Origin: JAGXFP01 sp039714535
GTDB taxonomy: Bacteria > Desulfobacterota > Desulfobulbia > Desulfobulbales > JAGXFP01
NCBI GenBank assembly: GCA_039714535.1
Contig: JBDLJC010000015.1
Coordinates: forward strand, 10,363-74,362
Length of the DNA: 64,000 nt
Direction: 5' to 3'
The notes under the pieces were generated by a model. That model was not told where the DNA came from. It did no database searches and was given only the letters and a program-made list of their open reading frames with translations. Below, piece by piece: positions 15,976 through 24,375 of this stretch. The stretch's first letter is position 1; each line of letters begins with the position of its first letter. The translations under genes were made by a program, and so were the position numbers.

Positions 15976-16467
15976 ATGTTAGAATCAATGAAAATACGTA
16001 AACTCACTCCTGAAAATTTTGCCAAGGTCTCCGCCTTTCTGCGCCAGGCCTTCCCTGGGCAAAATTATGAAGTTAAATTAGTTGAAAATTACCACAAGAA
16101 TAGTAGGTCTGTGCATGAGTGGGTGTGTATTCATACCAATAAAGTCATCGCCTATATTGCTTTTTCTAAAGCCTATCACGGCTCCGACGTATGTGGCTTG
16201 CATTTGGCGCCGTTTGCTGTGAAGCCGGACTTTCAAAAGCAGGGGATAGGCTCTGAGTTGCTTCGCTTTGCCTTAAGGCAGGATGTCATCAAGGCAAACA
16301 CAATCTTTGTTTTAGGCGATCCCGGTTTTTATCAGAAGTTTGGCTTTGAGCCCTGTGCCATCCCTATTTGCCCCTTTGATAAAAATAATGCCCACTTCTT
16401 AAGCATTCGCAATAACAGCTCCAGCCAGTTCACTGTTGGGTATGAGCCGGAGTTTAAGCTCGGGTAG
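15976..16467 (+). CDS. GNAT-family N-acetyltransferase
   Basis: 163 residues. The acetyl-CoA binding motif A is LAPFAVKPDFQKQGIGSELLRFAL (Q-x-x-G-I-G), followed by TIFVLGDPGFYQKFGFEPCA, the YhbS-like second half. The cytosolic enzyme transfers acetyl from acetyl-CoA to an unknown amine. ATG 15988 is an alternative start. It faces the biotin genes, which run in the opposite direction. Confidence 0.82.
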   Translation: MLESMKIRKLTPENFAKVSAFLRQAFPGQNYEVKLVENYHKNSRSVHEWVCIHTNKVIAYIAFSKAYHGSDVCGLHLAPFAVKPDFQKQGIGSELLRFALRQDVIKANTIFVLGDPGFYQKFGFEPCAIPICPFDKNNAHFLSIRNNSSSQFTVGYEPEFKLG

Positions 16468-16569
16468 GAAAGCCATGACAGGTCTATTTCCCCTGTTGTA
16501 GTTCTCTCCCAGTCGTGCAGGTGGTTAAATACTGTGGGGGATAAACAGATGCGGGAAGACAGTTGTTTT

Positions 16570-17274
16570 CTAAATGTGTTGCTGGTTAAGCAGCGCGAGA
16601 ATCCTTTCTCCGATCGGAGCGAAGGCTCCAATCAACTCTCTGCTATCTCGGCAATGGGGCAGGCGACCGAGTACTTCGATTCGGCCTGTTTCGGCGATAG
16701 TTTTCATATTGTCCCGCACCAGAACCTCGTCCACCTCTTCCAGATCCGTGAAGATAACCCCGGTCAGCGGGATTTGCCGTGAGCGCATGGCCTCAATGGT
16801 TAGCAGGGTATGGTTGATGGTGCCGAGACCGGTGCGGCTGATGATAATGGTCGGTAATTTGAGGCGGCCCAGCAAATCTGCCAGCAGCAGATCACGCCGG
16901 AGCGGGACCAGTAGACCGCCGACCCCCTCAACCACCAGTATTTCATAACTTTCTGCCATCTCCTGGTAGGCGCTGACGATTATTTTCGGATCAATTTCTT
17001 TTTGCTCAAGTTCAGCGGCCAGGTGTGGTGAGGCCGGGAAGGCAAAGCGATAGGGAACCTGCCGGTCGAGCAGGGTAGGTTCCGGCTCAAGGTCGGCCAT
17101 CTTCAGGGAGGCTAAAAGATCGGCGGGGTTTTCCGCATCGCCGGTGCTGGCCCATTTCTGGTAACCGGCCTTAATGGCTTGCTGGCGGAGGAACCTGAGT
17201 AACAGACCGCTGATCATGGTTTTGCCGACGCCGGTGTCGGTTGCGGTTATAAATATGGTTTTACCTTTGTTCAT
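16570..17274 (-). CDS. bioD: Dethiobiotin synthetase
   Basis: 234 residues with the P-loop TIFITATDTGVGKTMISGLL near the N-terminus, EILVVEGVGGLLVPL in the middle and PTIIISRTGLGTINHTLLTI with the family's switch residues. It converts 7,8-diaminopelargonate, CO2 and ATP to dethiobiotin. It lies four bases after the BioH-BioC fusion gene on the same strand, forming a biotin operon piece. bioF, bioA and bioB are not in the window. Confidence 0.93.
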   Translation of the reverse strand: MNKGKTIFITATDTGVGKTMISGLLLRFLRQQAIKAGYQKWASTGDAENPADLLASLKMADLEPEPTLLDRQVPYRFAFPASPHLAAELEQKEIDPKIIVSAYQEMAESYEILVVEGVGGLLVPLRRDLLLADLLGRLKLPTIIISRTGLGTINHTLLTIEAMRSRQIPLTGVIFTDLEEVDEVLVRDNMKTIAETGRIEVLGRLPHCRDSRELIGAFAPIGERILALLNQQHI

Positions 17275-17278
17275 AATG

Positions 17279-18748
17279 TCATCTCGACTTGTGGCAGCTT
17301 ACCATAAATATTTGATATGAGATTTGGTAATGGTCGTAGGTCTTGATAAACCAATTTTCAAGTTCTTTCAGGTGGTGCCGGGTGAGGAGGGGCTGGCCCG
17401 GGTGCCAGCCGGCGGTACCGGTCTTACTGATATTTCTTAGCAGGTCTATCAGATTGGGGTACTGGCGGACCAGTTGCCACTCATTTATCTCCGTTTTGGT
17501 AAAAAGGCTGTTAAAGATTTTCTGCAGTTCTTTGTGGCTTGGGAAAAAAGATGATGGCATCACCACCTCTTTGCCGTGGATTTCCTTTAAGGCGGCCTGC
17601 ATCTCCCCCATGGTTTCCGGCCCGAAGATAGAGCAGATCAGCGCGCCGTTATCGGTCAGGCTGTCGGCGATTAAACCGGCTGTGTTTTCGAGATTATCGA
17701 ACCAGTGCATGGTGGCGTTGGAGGTAACCAGATCAAACGACTCGCGTTTTTCCTTTAAAAAAATCTCCGCGTCAGCGCATTGGAAGGCAACAGTCGGCTC
17801 GTTAATGAGCTTTTGGCGGGCCTGGCCCAGCATATTCTCGGCAAAGTCGATGGCGGTTATCCGGGCGGCTGGGTAGTGCTTTTTAAGCAGGCAGGTGTAG
17901 CCGCCGGTACCGCAGCCGGTTTCGAGAATGGCAGCCGGTGGTTTTTCAGGCAGCAGGGTCGCCAGCCGTGCGGCTACTTCTTTCTGGAGCGAGGCATGGG
18001 CATCGTAGGTGGCGGCCGATCTGGAGAATTTCAGGCGGATGGTCTCTTTTTTCTTGTGAAAGTCCAGGGGGCATGATTCATCGAGGAAAACCGGGTGGCC
18101 GGCGGTTTTGATAAGTTGGCTGACCGTCCCGGGGATGATTGGCATTTCGGCGGCTGGCGCGATAATGTCCTTGGCGCCGTGGAGCAAATAAGTTGGCCGA
18201 TCGAGTTTGGCAAGTTTATTCGTTTTGGCGGCCAGGGGGAAGTTTTGCAGATATACAAGGCCGGCTTCCAGTGCGACAGGATCAAGGTTGGTGAGATATG
18301 ATTCTTCCAGGGAGTCGGTGAATTTCCGGTAGCTTGGCTTGTGGCCCAGAAAACACTTGCGATAAAAGGTCTTCATGAATTTGACTGGATTGTCGTAAAG
18401 CTCGGCGCGGATCTGGTCAAGTTCCTGCGCTGGCCATGATTGGCGGATGGCCAGAAGATAGAGGGCTTTAATCCGTTCCGGGTAGAGCAGGGCGAAGTCG
18501 ATAGCCAGGTAGGCCCCCATCGACCAACCGGCCAGGATAATCGACTCGATTTTTTGCTGGTCGAGAAAGTTGGCCAGAGTATCGGCCGTTGCCGCCGGAT
18601 CAAGCGGGGTGTCTGGGGCCAGCCAGGGGTGGGGGTGGTCGGCCAATTCGGTTACCCGACCGTCGAAACCCCAGCCCGGTAAAAAGACGGAGCAGTTTCC
18701 CTGATTGGGATTGGTGCTATTGCTAAAAGAAAAAATATTATCCCGCAC
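17279..18748 (-). CDS. BioH-like hydrolase fused to malonyl-ACP O-methyltransferase BioC
   Basis: 489 residues with two parts. Residues 1 to about 235 are an alpha/beta hydrolase: SVFLPGWGFDGRVTE, the nucleophile elbow ILAGWSMGAYLAI (Ser76), an Asp in HGAKDIIAP and a His in TAGHPVFLDES. From about 240 on is BioC: RLKFSRSAATYDAHASLQKE, the SAM motif ILETGCGTGGYTCLL, and VTSNATMHWFDNLENT. BioC masks malonyl-ACP as a methyl ester so that fatty acid synthesis can make pimeloyl-ACP methyl ester; BioH-type esterases remove the methyl group. Both enzymes are separate in E. coli (about 251 and 256 residues). Downstream bioD confirms the pathway. The start is 12 bp after the glmS stop. Confidence 0.92.
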   Translation of the reverse strand: MRDNIFSFSNSTNPNQGNCSVFLPGWGFDGRVTELADHPHPWLAPDTPLDPAATADTLANFLDQQKIESIILAGWSMGAYLAIDFALLYPERIKALYLLAIRQSWPAQELDQIRAELYDNPVKFMKTFYRKCFLGHKPSYRKFTDSLEESYLTNLDPVALEAGLVYLQNFPLAAKTNKLAKLDRPTYLLHGAKDIIAPAAEMPIIPGTVSQLIKTAGHPVFLDESCPLDFHKKKETIRLKFSRSAATYDAHASLQKEVAARLATLLPEKPPAAILETGCGTGGYTCLLKKHYPAARITAIDFAENMLGQARQKLINEPTVAFQCADAEIFLKEKRESFDLVTSNATMHWFDNLENTAGLIADSLTDNGALICSIFGPETMGEMQAALKEIHGKEVVMPSSFFPSHKELQKIFNSLFTKTEINEWQLVRQYPNLIDLLRNISKTGTAGWHPGQPLLTRHHLKELENWFIKTYDHYQISYQIFMVSCHKSR

Positions 18749-18760
18749 TGTTTCGGCCTG

Positions 18761-20602
18761 CTATTCGACGGTAACGCTCTTGGCCAGATTGCGGGGTTGG
18801 TCGACATCGCAACCGCGCCGGTTGGCGATCTGATAAGCCAGAAGCTGTAAGGGTATGGTGTAGAGGATTGGGTTCAAGTCTTCGAGTACGGTGGGCAGCT
18901 GGATCAGATCGCCGGTTATGCGCTGGAGATTATCATCACCGTTACTGCCGATCATGATCAGGCGACCGTGCCGGGCCTTCACTTCCTCGACATTGGAGAT
19001 GACCTTGTCGTAAACCCCGTCTTTTGGGGTCAGGGCCAGAATTGGCATATCGCGGTCAATCAGGGCAATCGGGCCGTGCTTTAGTTCCCCGGCCGGATAA
19101 CCCTCGGCGTGGATATATGAGATCTCCTTCAGTTTCAGGGCGCCTTCCAGGGCGATGGGGAAATTGCAGCCCCGTCCCAGGTAGAGGAAGTCGCGACATT
19201 TGGTGAAATCCTCAGCCAGCCGGTCGGTTTCTTCCAGCAGGCGTGGCAGTTCTTTTTCGATCAAGTCCGGCAGCTCGATCAGGGCTCGGCCCAATTCGCG
19301 GGCTTGGTCCGGCTTGATGGTCTGCCGTTCCTGAGCGATCAGCATGGTCAGCAGAAAAAGGGCGGTCAGCTGGCTGGTGAAGGCCTTGGTGGAGGCAACG
19401 CCAATTTCTGGTCCGGCGTGGGTGTAAATAGTACCGTCTGCCTCCCGGGTCATGGTGCTGCCGACCACGTTGCAGATGGTGACCACTTTGGCGCCAAACT
19501 GTTTGGCCCGCCGCATGCCGGCCAAGGTGTCGGCTGTTTCACCGGACTGGGAGATCGGTATGATCAGCACGGAATCATCGAGTAGCAGGGTGCGGTAACG
19601 AAACTCGGAGGCGATATCGACCTCCACCGGGATCCCGGTCCATTTCTCCAGCCAGTATTTGGCCACCAGGGCGGCATGCCACGAGGTACCGCAGGCCACC
19701 AGAGCAATGCGCTTGATCGATTTAAGGTAATCGGGGGCAAGTTCTGCTTCAGGCAGGTTGACCTGGCCGGTTTCAGGGTCCAACCGGCCCCGGAAGGTAT
19801 TAAGGATGGCCAGCGGTTGTTCAAAAATTTCTTTAAGCATGAAGTGTTTGTAACCGGTTTTTTCCGCCATGGCGGCGTTCCAGTTGATGGTCTGTACTTC
19901 TTTGTCGATAGGCTTGCCGCTATCAAGACCCATGACTTGCCAATTGTCACCGGTGAGGATCGCCATTTCCTGGTCTTCGAGGAAGACGATCTCGCGGGTG
20001 TAGGGGAGCAGGGCCGGAATATCGGAGGCCAAAAATGAGCCGCCCTTCTCCTGAACGCCAAGGACCAGAGGGCTGTGATTGCGGGCGGCAATCAGCCGGT
20101 CCGGTTGTTTGGTCCACAGAACCGCTAAGGCATAGGAGCCTTCGACCCTTTTAAGGGATTTTCTGACGGCAATGGCCAGATCATCTGCCATATTTTCCTC
20201 GATCAGGTGGGCCAGAACCTCGGTATCGGTCTCGGAGTTAAATTTATGGCCTCTGGCGGTAAGTTCATCACGCAGGACGTGGTAGTTCTCGATGATGCCG
20301 TTGTGAACCACAACCAGATTGCCTGAACAATCGCAGTGCGGATGGGCATTGGCTTGGGATGGGGCGCCATGGGTGGCCCAGCGGGTATGGCCCAGGCCGA
20401 TATGGCTGTCGACGTTCAGGGCCTCCATATGCTCTTCCAGATTGGCCAGCTTTCCTTCAAAACGGTGCCGTGCGAGGCTGGCATCATCATCAATGTAGAC
20501 CAGGCCGGCTGAGTCATAGCCTCGGTACTCCAGCCTTTTCAGGCCTTCAAGCAGGATGGGCACAACTCGGCGCTTTCCGATATATCCGACAATACCACAC
20601 AT
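18761..20602 (-). CDS. glmS: Glutamine-fructose-6-phosphate aminotransferase (isomerizing)
   Basis: 613 residues, full length. MCGIVGYIGKRRVVPILLEG gives the N-terminal Cys nucleophile of the glutaminase domain; VVHNGIIENYHVLRDELTAR is conserved. The two SIS isomerase domains follow, with ACGTSWHAALVAKYWLE and ISQSGETADTLAGMR, and the C-terminus ends RNLAKSVTVE as is usual. It makes glucosamine-6-phosphate for peptidoglycan and LPS. It lies upstream of the biotin genes on the same strand and downstream of the desulfurase by 157 bp. Confidence 0.96.
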   Translation of the reverse strand: MCGIVGYIGKRRVVPILLEGLKRLEYRGYDSAGLVYIDDDASLARHRFEGKLANLEEHMEALNVDSHIGLGHTRWATHGAPSQANAHPHCDCSGNLVVVHNGIIENYHVLRDELTARGHKFNSETDTEVLAHLIEENMADDLAIAVRKSLKRVEGSYALAVLWTKQPDRLIAARNHSPLVLGVQEKGGSFLASDIPALLPYTREIVFLEDQEMAILTGDNWQVMGLDSGKPIDKEVQTINWNAAMAEKTGYKHFMLKEIFEQPLAILNTFRGRLDPETGQVNLPEAELAPDYLKSIKRIALVACGTSWHAALVAKYWLEKWTGIPVEVDIASEFRYRTLLLDDSVLIIPISQSGETADTLAGMRRAKQFGAKVVTICNVVGSTMTREADGTIYTHAGPEIGVASTKAFTSQLTALFLLTMLIAQERQTIKPDQARELGRALIELPDLIEKELPRLLEETDRLAEDFTKCRDFLYLGRGCNFPIALEGALKLKEISYIHAEGYPAGELKHGPIALIDRDMPILALTPKDGVYDKVISNVEEVKARHGRLIMIGSNGDDNLQRITGDLIQLPTVLEDLNPILYTIPLQLLAYQIANRRGCDVDQPRNLAKSVTVE

Positions 20603-20759
20603 GTTAGTTCCTTTTTATTTTGGCAATTGGCGCTCAGGTAGAAATCATTTTAACCAGAATGTTTGATGCTGGCAAAAAGTACCCAAGGGGTTCTGTTCAA
20701 TTAGCTGTGCTGAAAGTAAATGTTGTCGTTACCTGGTTGTTCCACTGAGCGGTTAACTC

Positions 20760-21908
20760 TCAGTCGGCAAAGCCCTGCCGGGACTTTTGGATGATGGTTG
20801 GCAGGATTTCGAGAAATCTTTCAACTTCCGTCATGGTGCTGTTGCGGCTGAGACTGATGCGCAGGGAGCCGTGCAGGTGGGTTTCCGGCACATCCATGGC
20901 CGTCAGGACAGGAGAAGGATCGAGGTCGCCACTCTGACAGGCCGAGTGGCCGGAAACAGCAATACCCCGCTCGTCTAGTTCCTGGATAAGTCCTGCTGAC
21001 GAACAGTACTTGAAGCAGACGTTAACCGTGTTGAGTAATCGTTTCTGATCCTGGCTGATAATCAACGCCTCCGGGTCGGCGGCCTTGATCCCGGTCTCCA
21101 GCCGTTCACGTAGGGGGGGCAGCTTGGTTTGGCATTCGTCAAGGTGGTTACCGGCCAGTTCGCAGGCTTTGCCCAATCCGGCCAAACCGGCGGTATTTTC
21201 GGTCCCGGCCCGTTTACCTTTCTCCTGACCGGCGCCATGGATCAGGGGTTGGAGTGGGGCGGTGCGGGATACGTAAAGGGCGCCGACGCCTTTGGGCCCA
21301 TGGAGTTTATGGGCGGCCATCGAGAGATAGTCTACGGGCAGTTTGGTCACATCGATCTTCTCCTTGCCGAGCATCTGCACCACATCGCTGTGGAAGAGCA
21401 CTCCCTGTTCCCGGCAAAGAGCCCCGATCTCCGGCAACGGCCAGATGACGCCGGTCTCGTTGTTGGCCCCCATCAGGGAGACCAGGGCGGTGTCGGGTCG
21501 AATGGCTGATTTTAGTTGGTCAAGATCCAGGCGCCCCTCACTGTCAACTGCAAGCAATTCAATCTCATAGCCTTGTCCTGCCAGCCAGGCCAGCGGTTTC
21601 AGCACCGAGGGATGCTCGACCACCGATGAGATGAGATGTTTCTTCTGCGGATCAGCGTTGGCTGCACTGAAGATGACCATATTGTTGGCCTCTGAGCCGC
21701 CGCTGGTAAAATAGATCCGGGAGGGAGAGCTATTCAATAGGGCCGCCACCTTTTCCCGGGCCAACTTGACCCCGCTGTTGGCAATTTCGCCGATCCGGTG
21801 GGCACTGGATGGGTTGCCGAAGCTTTCCCCAAGGTAAGGTAGCATGGCCTCTTTTACTTCGGGATCGACCGGGGTAGTGGCATTGTTGTCAAAATATATT
21901 CTGGTCAT
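20760..21908 (-). CDS. Cysteine desulfurase, NifS/IscS family
   Basis: 382 residues. MTRIYFDNNATTPVDPEVKE, GNPSSAHRIGEIANSGVKLA and SGGSEANNMVIF form the PLP fold; SMAAHKLHGPKGVGALY contains the PLP lysine, and GIAVSGHSACQSGDLDPSPV the mobile active Cys. The SxxACxxG layout and spacing fit IscS/NifS-type enzymes, which take sulfur from cysteine. It follows nadA on the same strand; NadA needs a [4Fe-4S] cluster, so a local cluster supply role is likely. A role in selenium delivery is possible but not shown. Confidence 0.92.
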   Translation of the reverse strand: MTRIYFDNNATTPVDPEVKEAMLPYLGESFGNPSSAHRIGEIANSGVKLAREKVAALLNSSPSRIYFTSGGSEANNMVIFSAANADPQKKHLISSVVEHPSVLKPLAWLAGQGYEIELLAVDSEGRLDLDQLKSAIRPDTALVSLMGANNETGVIWPLPEIGALCREQGVLFHSDVVQMLGKEKIDVTKLPVDYLSMAAHKLHGPKGVGALYVSRTAPLQPLIHGAGQEKGKRAGTENTAGLAGLGKACELAGNHLDECQTKLPPLRERLETGIKAADPEALIISQDQKRLLNTVNVCFKYCSSAGLIQELDERGIAVSGHSACQSGDLDPSPVLTAMDVPETHLHGSLRISLSRNSTMTEVERFLEILPTIIQKSRQGFAD

Positions 21909-22007
21909 TTACAGTTCTCTGGTTCAATCCTTTTTATGGTGGACGGTAAGATATAACTATCTCACGAAGATAACTCGGCTATATTCATTTTGTCCAGATC
22001 GTAACCG

Positions 22008-22035
22008 TTCATGGAACAACCGGTGGCGTCATAAT
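22008..22035 (+). promoter_or_regulatory. Weak promoter candidate ahead of the long hairpin
   Basis: TTCATG (22008-22013), 16 bases, then CATAAT (22030-22035). Transcription would start near 22042, just before the hairpin at 22050. The boxes are imperfect; the position is the main support. Confidence 0.2.
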
Positions 22036-22049
22036 TCTATTTGCCAACA

Positions 22050-22158
22050 AGTAAGCTTTTACAGGTGCTGTAGATGTGCGTTTTCAGAGCAATCAACTAT
22101 AGTTTAATATGTTGGTTGCCCTGAAAACGTGTAGATGCAGTGCCTGTGAAAGCTTACT
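22050..22158 (+). ncRNA. 109-nt near-perfect hairpin between nadA and the cysteine desulfurase
   Basis: The 5' arm (22050-22097, starting AGTAAGCTTTTACAGG) pairs with the 3' arm (22111-22158, ending CCTGTGAAAGCTTACT) over 48 positions around a 13-nt loop. I count 37 Watson-Crick pairs, 8 differences that become G-U pairs if the + strand is transcribed, one that would be G-U only in the minus-strand RNA, and two plain mismatches. The last bases overlap the nadA stop codon (nadA runs leftward, so this is its immediate 3' side). It could be a regulatory or antisense RNA, a processed hairpin, or a MITE-like mobile repeat. No T-tract follows either arm, so a simple terminator is unlikely. Confidence 0.55.
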
Positions 22159-23248
22159 ATATCTCCAGCATCCTGTTCAGGGATAGCTTGGCACTCTCGG
22201 CCGTAATCTTGTCTACCTTGATCTGGTTGGTTATCTGCCCGGAGATAATGTTGTCGAGGGTCCAAAGCAGGTAGCCTGGTTTGATGCGGTACATGGTTGA
22301 GCACAGACACTGGAATGGTGACAGCGAGTGGATCTTTTTGTCTGGATTCTGTTGGCGGAGCCGGTTAACCAGATTGATCTCGGTGCCGACGGCCCAACTG
22401 GTGCCTGGCTTGGAATCCCTGATAGTATTAATGATAACCTCGGTGGAGCCGTAATGGTCGGCCTTGCTGACCACCTCGTTCCTGCACTCCGGATGGACGA
22501 TCACCTTAATGGCTGGATCTTTCTGGCGCCAGTTGTCGACCTGGGCAGCGGTGAATTGCATATGCACGGTACAATAACCGTTCCAGAGGATGATTTTGGC
22601 TTTCTCTATTTGGGCCGGAGTATTGCCGCCCAAAGGTTTTTCGCGGTCCCAGATAATCACCTCATCTTTCGGGATGCCCAAGGCGTAGGCGGAATTGCGG
22701 CCCAAATGTTCATCCGGGAAGAAAATAACCTTGTCGCCTTTCTGCAGAGCCCAGGCCAGAACCCTTTCGGCGTTGGAAGAGGTGCAGACCGAGCCGCCTT
22801 TTTCGCCGACCAAGGCCTTGATCTTGGCCGATGAGTTAACGTAGGTTATCGGCACGATGGTGGCATCCGGGACGGTTGCGGCCAGGTCCTGCCAGGCTTC
22901 TTCCACCTCTTCGATATCGGCCATGTCAGCCATCGGACATCCGGCCCGAAGATCGGGCAGGATAATGGTCTGGTCGTCATCCGTCAGGATATCAGCTGTT
23001 TCGGCCATGAAATGAACACCGCAGAAAACAATATAGGGCGTTCTCTGTTCCGAGGCCGCCTTGGCCAGTTTTAGGGAGTCCCCAACCAGATCGGCGAATT
23101 TGAAAACCGCTTCCTGTTGGTAGTGATGGCCGAGGATTAAAAGATTATCGCCCAGCTCATTTTTGCGCTGGGCGATTTTTTCGATCAGGATTTCTTCTTT
23201 TTCTTCCAGGTAGGATGGTTCCAGATCCACCTGCTCTTGACTTGACAT
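22157..23248 (-). CDS. nadA: Quinolinate synthase A
   Basis: 363 residues. NLLILGHHYQQEAVFKFADL, VFCGVHFMAETADIL (cluster Cys), LPDLRAGCPMADMADIEEV, VHPECRNEVVSKADHYGSTE (cluster Cys) and SPFQCLCSTMYRIKP (third cluster Cys) match NadA. The enzyme condenses iminoaspartate with dihydroxyacetone phosphate in NAD synthesis and needs a [4Fe-4S] cluster. The cysteine desulfurase gene follows on the same strand after 248 bp. The L-aspartate oxidase gene is not in the window. Confidence 0.95.
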   Translation of the reverse strand: MSSQEQVDLEPSYLEEKEEILIEKIAQRKNELGDNLLILGHHYQQEAVFKFADLVGDSLKLAKAASEQRTPYIVFCGVHFMAETADILTDDDQTIILPDLRAGCPMADMADIEEVEEAWQDLAATVPDATIVPITYVNSSAKIKALVGEKGGSVCTSSNAERVLAWALQKGDKVIFFPDEHLGRNSAYALGIPKDEVIIWDREKPLGGNTPAQIEKAKIILWNGYCTVHMQFTAAQVDNWRQKDPAIKVIVHPECRNEVVSKADHYGSTEVIINTIRDSKPGTSWAVGTEINLVNRLRQQNPDKKIHSLSPFQCLCSTMYRIKPGYLLWTLDNIISGQITNQIKVDKITAESAKLSLNRMLEI

Positions 23249-23285
23249 GTTGCTATTCCAATACCGGCGGGGATTCCGCCTTGTT

Positions 23286-23819
23286 TTATTTTGCGCTTCT
23301 AACCCAGCTGGCGCAGGGGCCTTTGTCTCCTACGGATTCCCCGAAAGTGACTTCGTCGCCTACGTTTAGCTTGTCCATATCCAGATCTTTCAGGGCATTT
23401 TCATGAAAATAGACTTCCCTGCCGCCGTCTACTACGATAAAACCGAATGATTCGACAGGGGAAACAGTCTTGATGGTTCCACTTGTCTGGGGCGCTCCTT
23501 CCGACTCACCCCCCTTCATACTTTGTTTTTTCTTGCGCTGCATCTCTTTCAGTTGCTGGCCCAGATTGTCAAATGCCTTAACCAGCAAAGGTTTAACGGT
23601 CTCGCCCTTTCTTTTGACCACCATGGTTCCATCAGGAACATTGGCAATCAGCCTTACTTCATAACCGCCTTCCCGGTGATTTGAAGTGGCCTCGATAGCG
23701 ACTCTCAGGCTATGAACCAGTCCAGCATGATGACGGACTAAACGGTCCTTTTCAACATCAATCTTGGATTGCCATGATTTGCGGATTTCAACATGACGTC
23801 CTTCAACCTGAAGCTCCAT
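23286..23819 (-). CDS. HPF/RaiA-like domain fused to cold-shock domain
   Basis: 177 residues. Residues 1 to about 95 resemble the ribosome hibernation factor fold (ELQVEGRHVEIRKSW; YEVRLIANVPDGTMVVKRKG; AFDNLGQQLKEMQR), followed by a Lys/Gln/Gly-rich linker. Residues 110-177 form a cold-shock domain: GTIKTVSPVESFGFIVVDGG, EVYFHENALKD and VGDEVTF. Such two-domain proteins occur in Proteobacteria. Binding to ribosomes or RNA is likely from the domains; the precise role is not established. It is transcribed leftward toward nadA with a 37-bp gap. Confidence 0.8.
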   Translation of the reverse strand: MELQVEGRHVEIRKSWQSKIDVEKDRLVRHHAGLVHSLRVAIEATSNHREGGYEVRLIANVPDGTMVVKRKGETVKPLLVKAFDNLGQQLKEMQRKKKQSMKGGESEGAPQTSGTIKTVSPVESFGFIVVDGGREVYFHENALKDLDMDKLNVGDEVTFGESVGDKGPCASWVRSAK

Positions 23820-24139
23820 ATAGATACCTCCGTTGGGGTTTATGAACGACAGCTACCTCAGGTAGTTGCCGGTTCACATGGCTTTTGTAATATAATAACA
23901 TAAAAAATGGGACAAAAAATATAATACAGTCGAGATATTTTAAGTAAGTTAGGTTGTGGAGTCTGTTTGGGCGGCAAATCAGTTGGATAACTTTACGCAA
24001 TCCGGCAGGTCGCATTAACCACTATTTTTGTGGGGTGCTAGGATGTCTTGGTATTTTGCTGGCATAATCGGCTAACTGGGGTATCGTTGTTGGTAATGAT
24101 TATCAGGTTTTATTCTTACAATGACGATATGGTGCCGGC
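23820..24139. other. Intergenic region, divergent promoters expected
   Basis: 320 AT-rich bases between two divergent genes. On the minus strand, TTGTCC followed by TATATT at about 23889-23915 could be a promoter for the hibernation/cold-shock gene. I see no RNA gene, repeat or open frame of note. Confidence 0.3.
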
Positions 24140-24265
24140 ATGGGTGATAAAAAACATAAAAAGGACAAAAGTAAGCCAAAAGACAAGTGCTGTGACAAAT
24201 ACATCAAGAAGGGCAAGCATTGCAGTAAATGTCCTCTGCGGACCGGGTGCAAGCTGCCTGAGTGA
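24140..24265 (+). CDS. Small Lys- and Cys-rich protein (41 aa)
   Basis: A short frame not long enough for routine gene finding encodes MGDKKHKKDKSKPKDKCCDK, then YIKKGKHCSKCPLRTGCKLPE and a stop. A very basic N-terminus is followed by five cysteines (CC, C-x2-C, C) arranged like a small metal-binding knuckle. Similar tiny proteins with a KKGKxCxxCP core occur in Deltaproteobacteria, as far as I recall, without known function. The composition is far from random and supports a real gene; the ribosome binding site is poor. Confidence 0.6.
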   Translation: MGDKKHKKDKSKPKDKCCDKYIKKGKHCSKCPLRTGCKLPE

Positions 24266-24375
24266 CGGGGCCGTGGGCCTTGGTGTTTGCCATGGGGGGC
24301 AGGATTAATATATACTTTTGCTACCGGTGTGGTTAGGCTTGGTTTACAATGAAATTATTCGTAAGAAGGGGAATT

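Noticed and set aside
22050..22158. Simple rho-independent terminator for nadA
   Set aside because: The stem is far too long, and no T-run follows on the minus strand.
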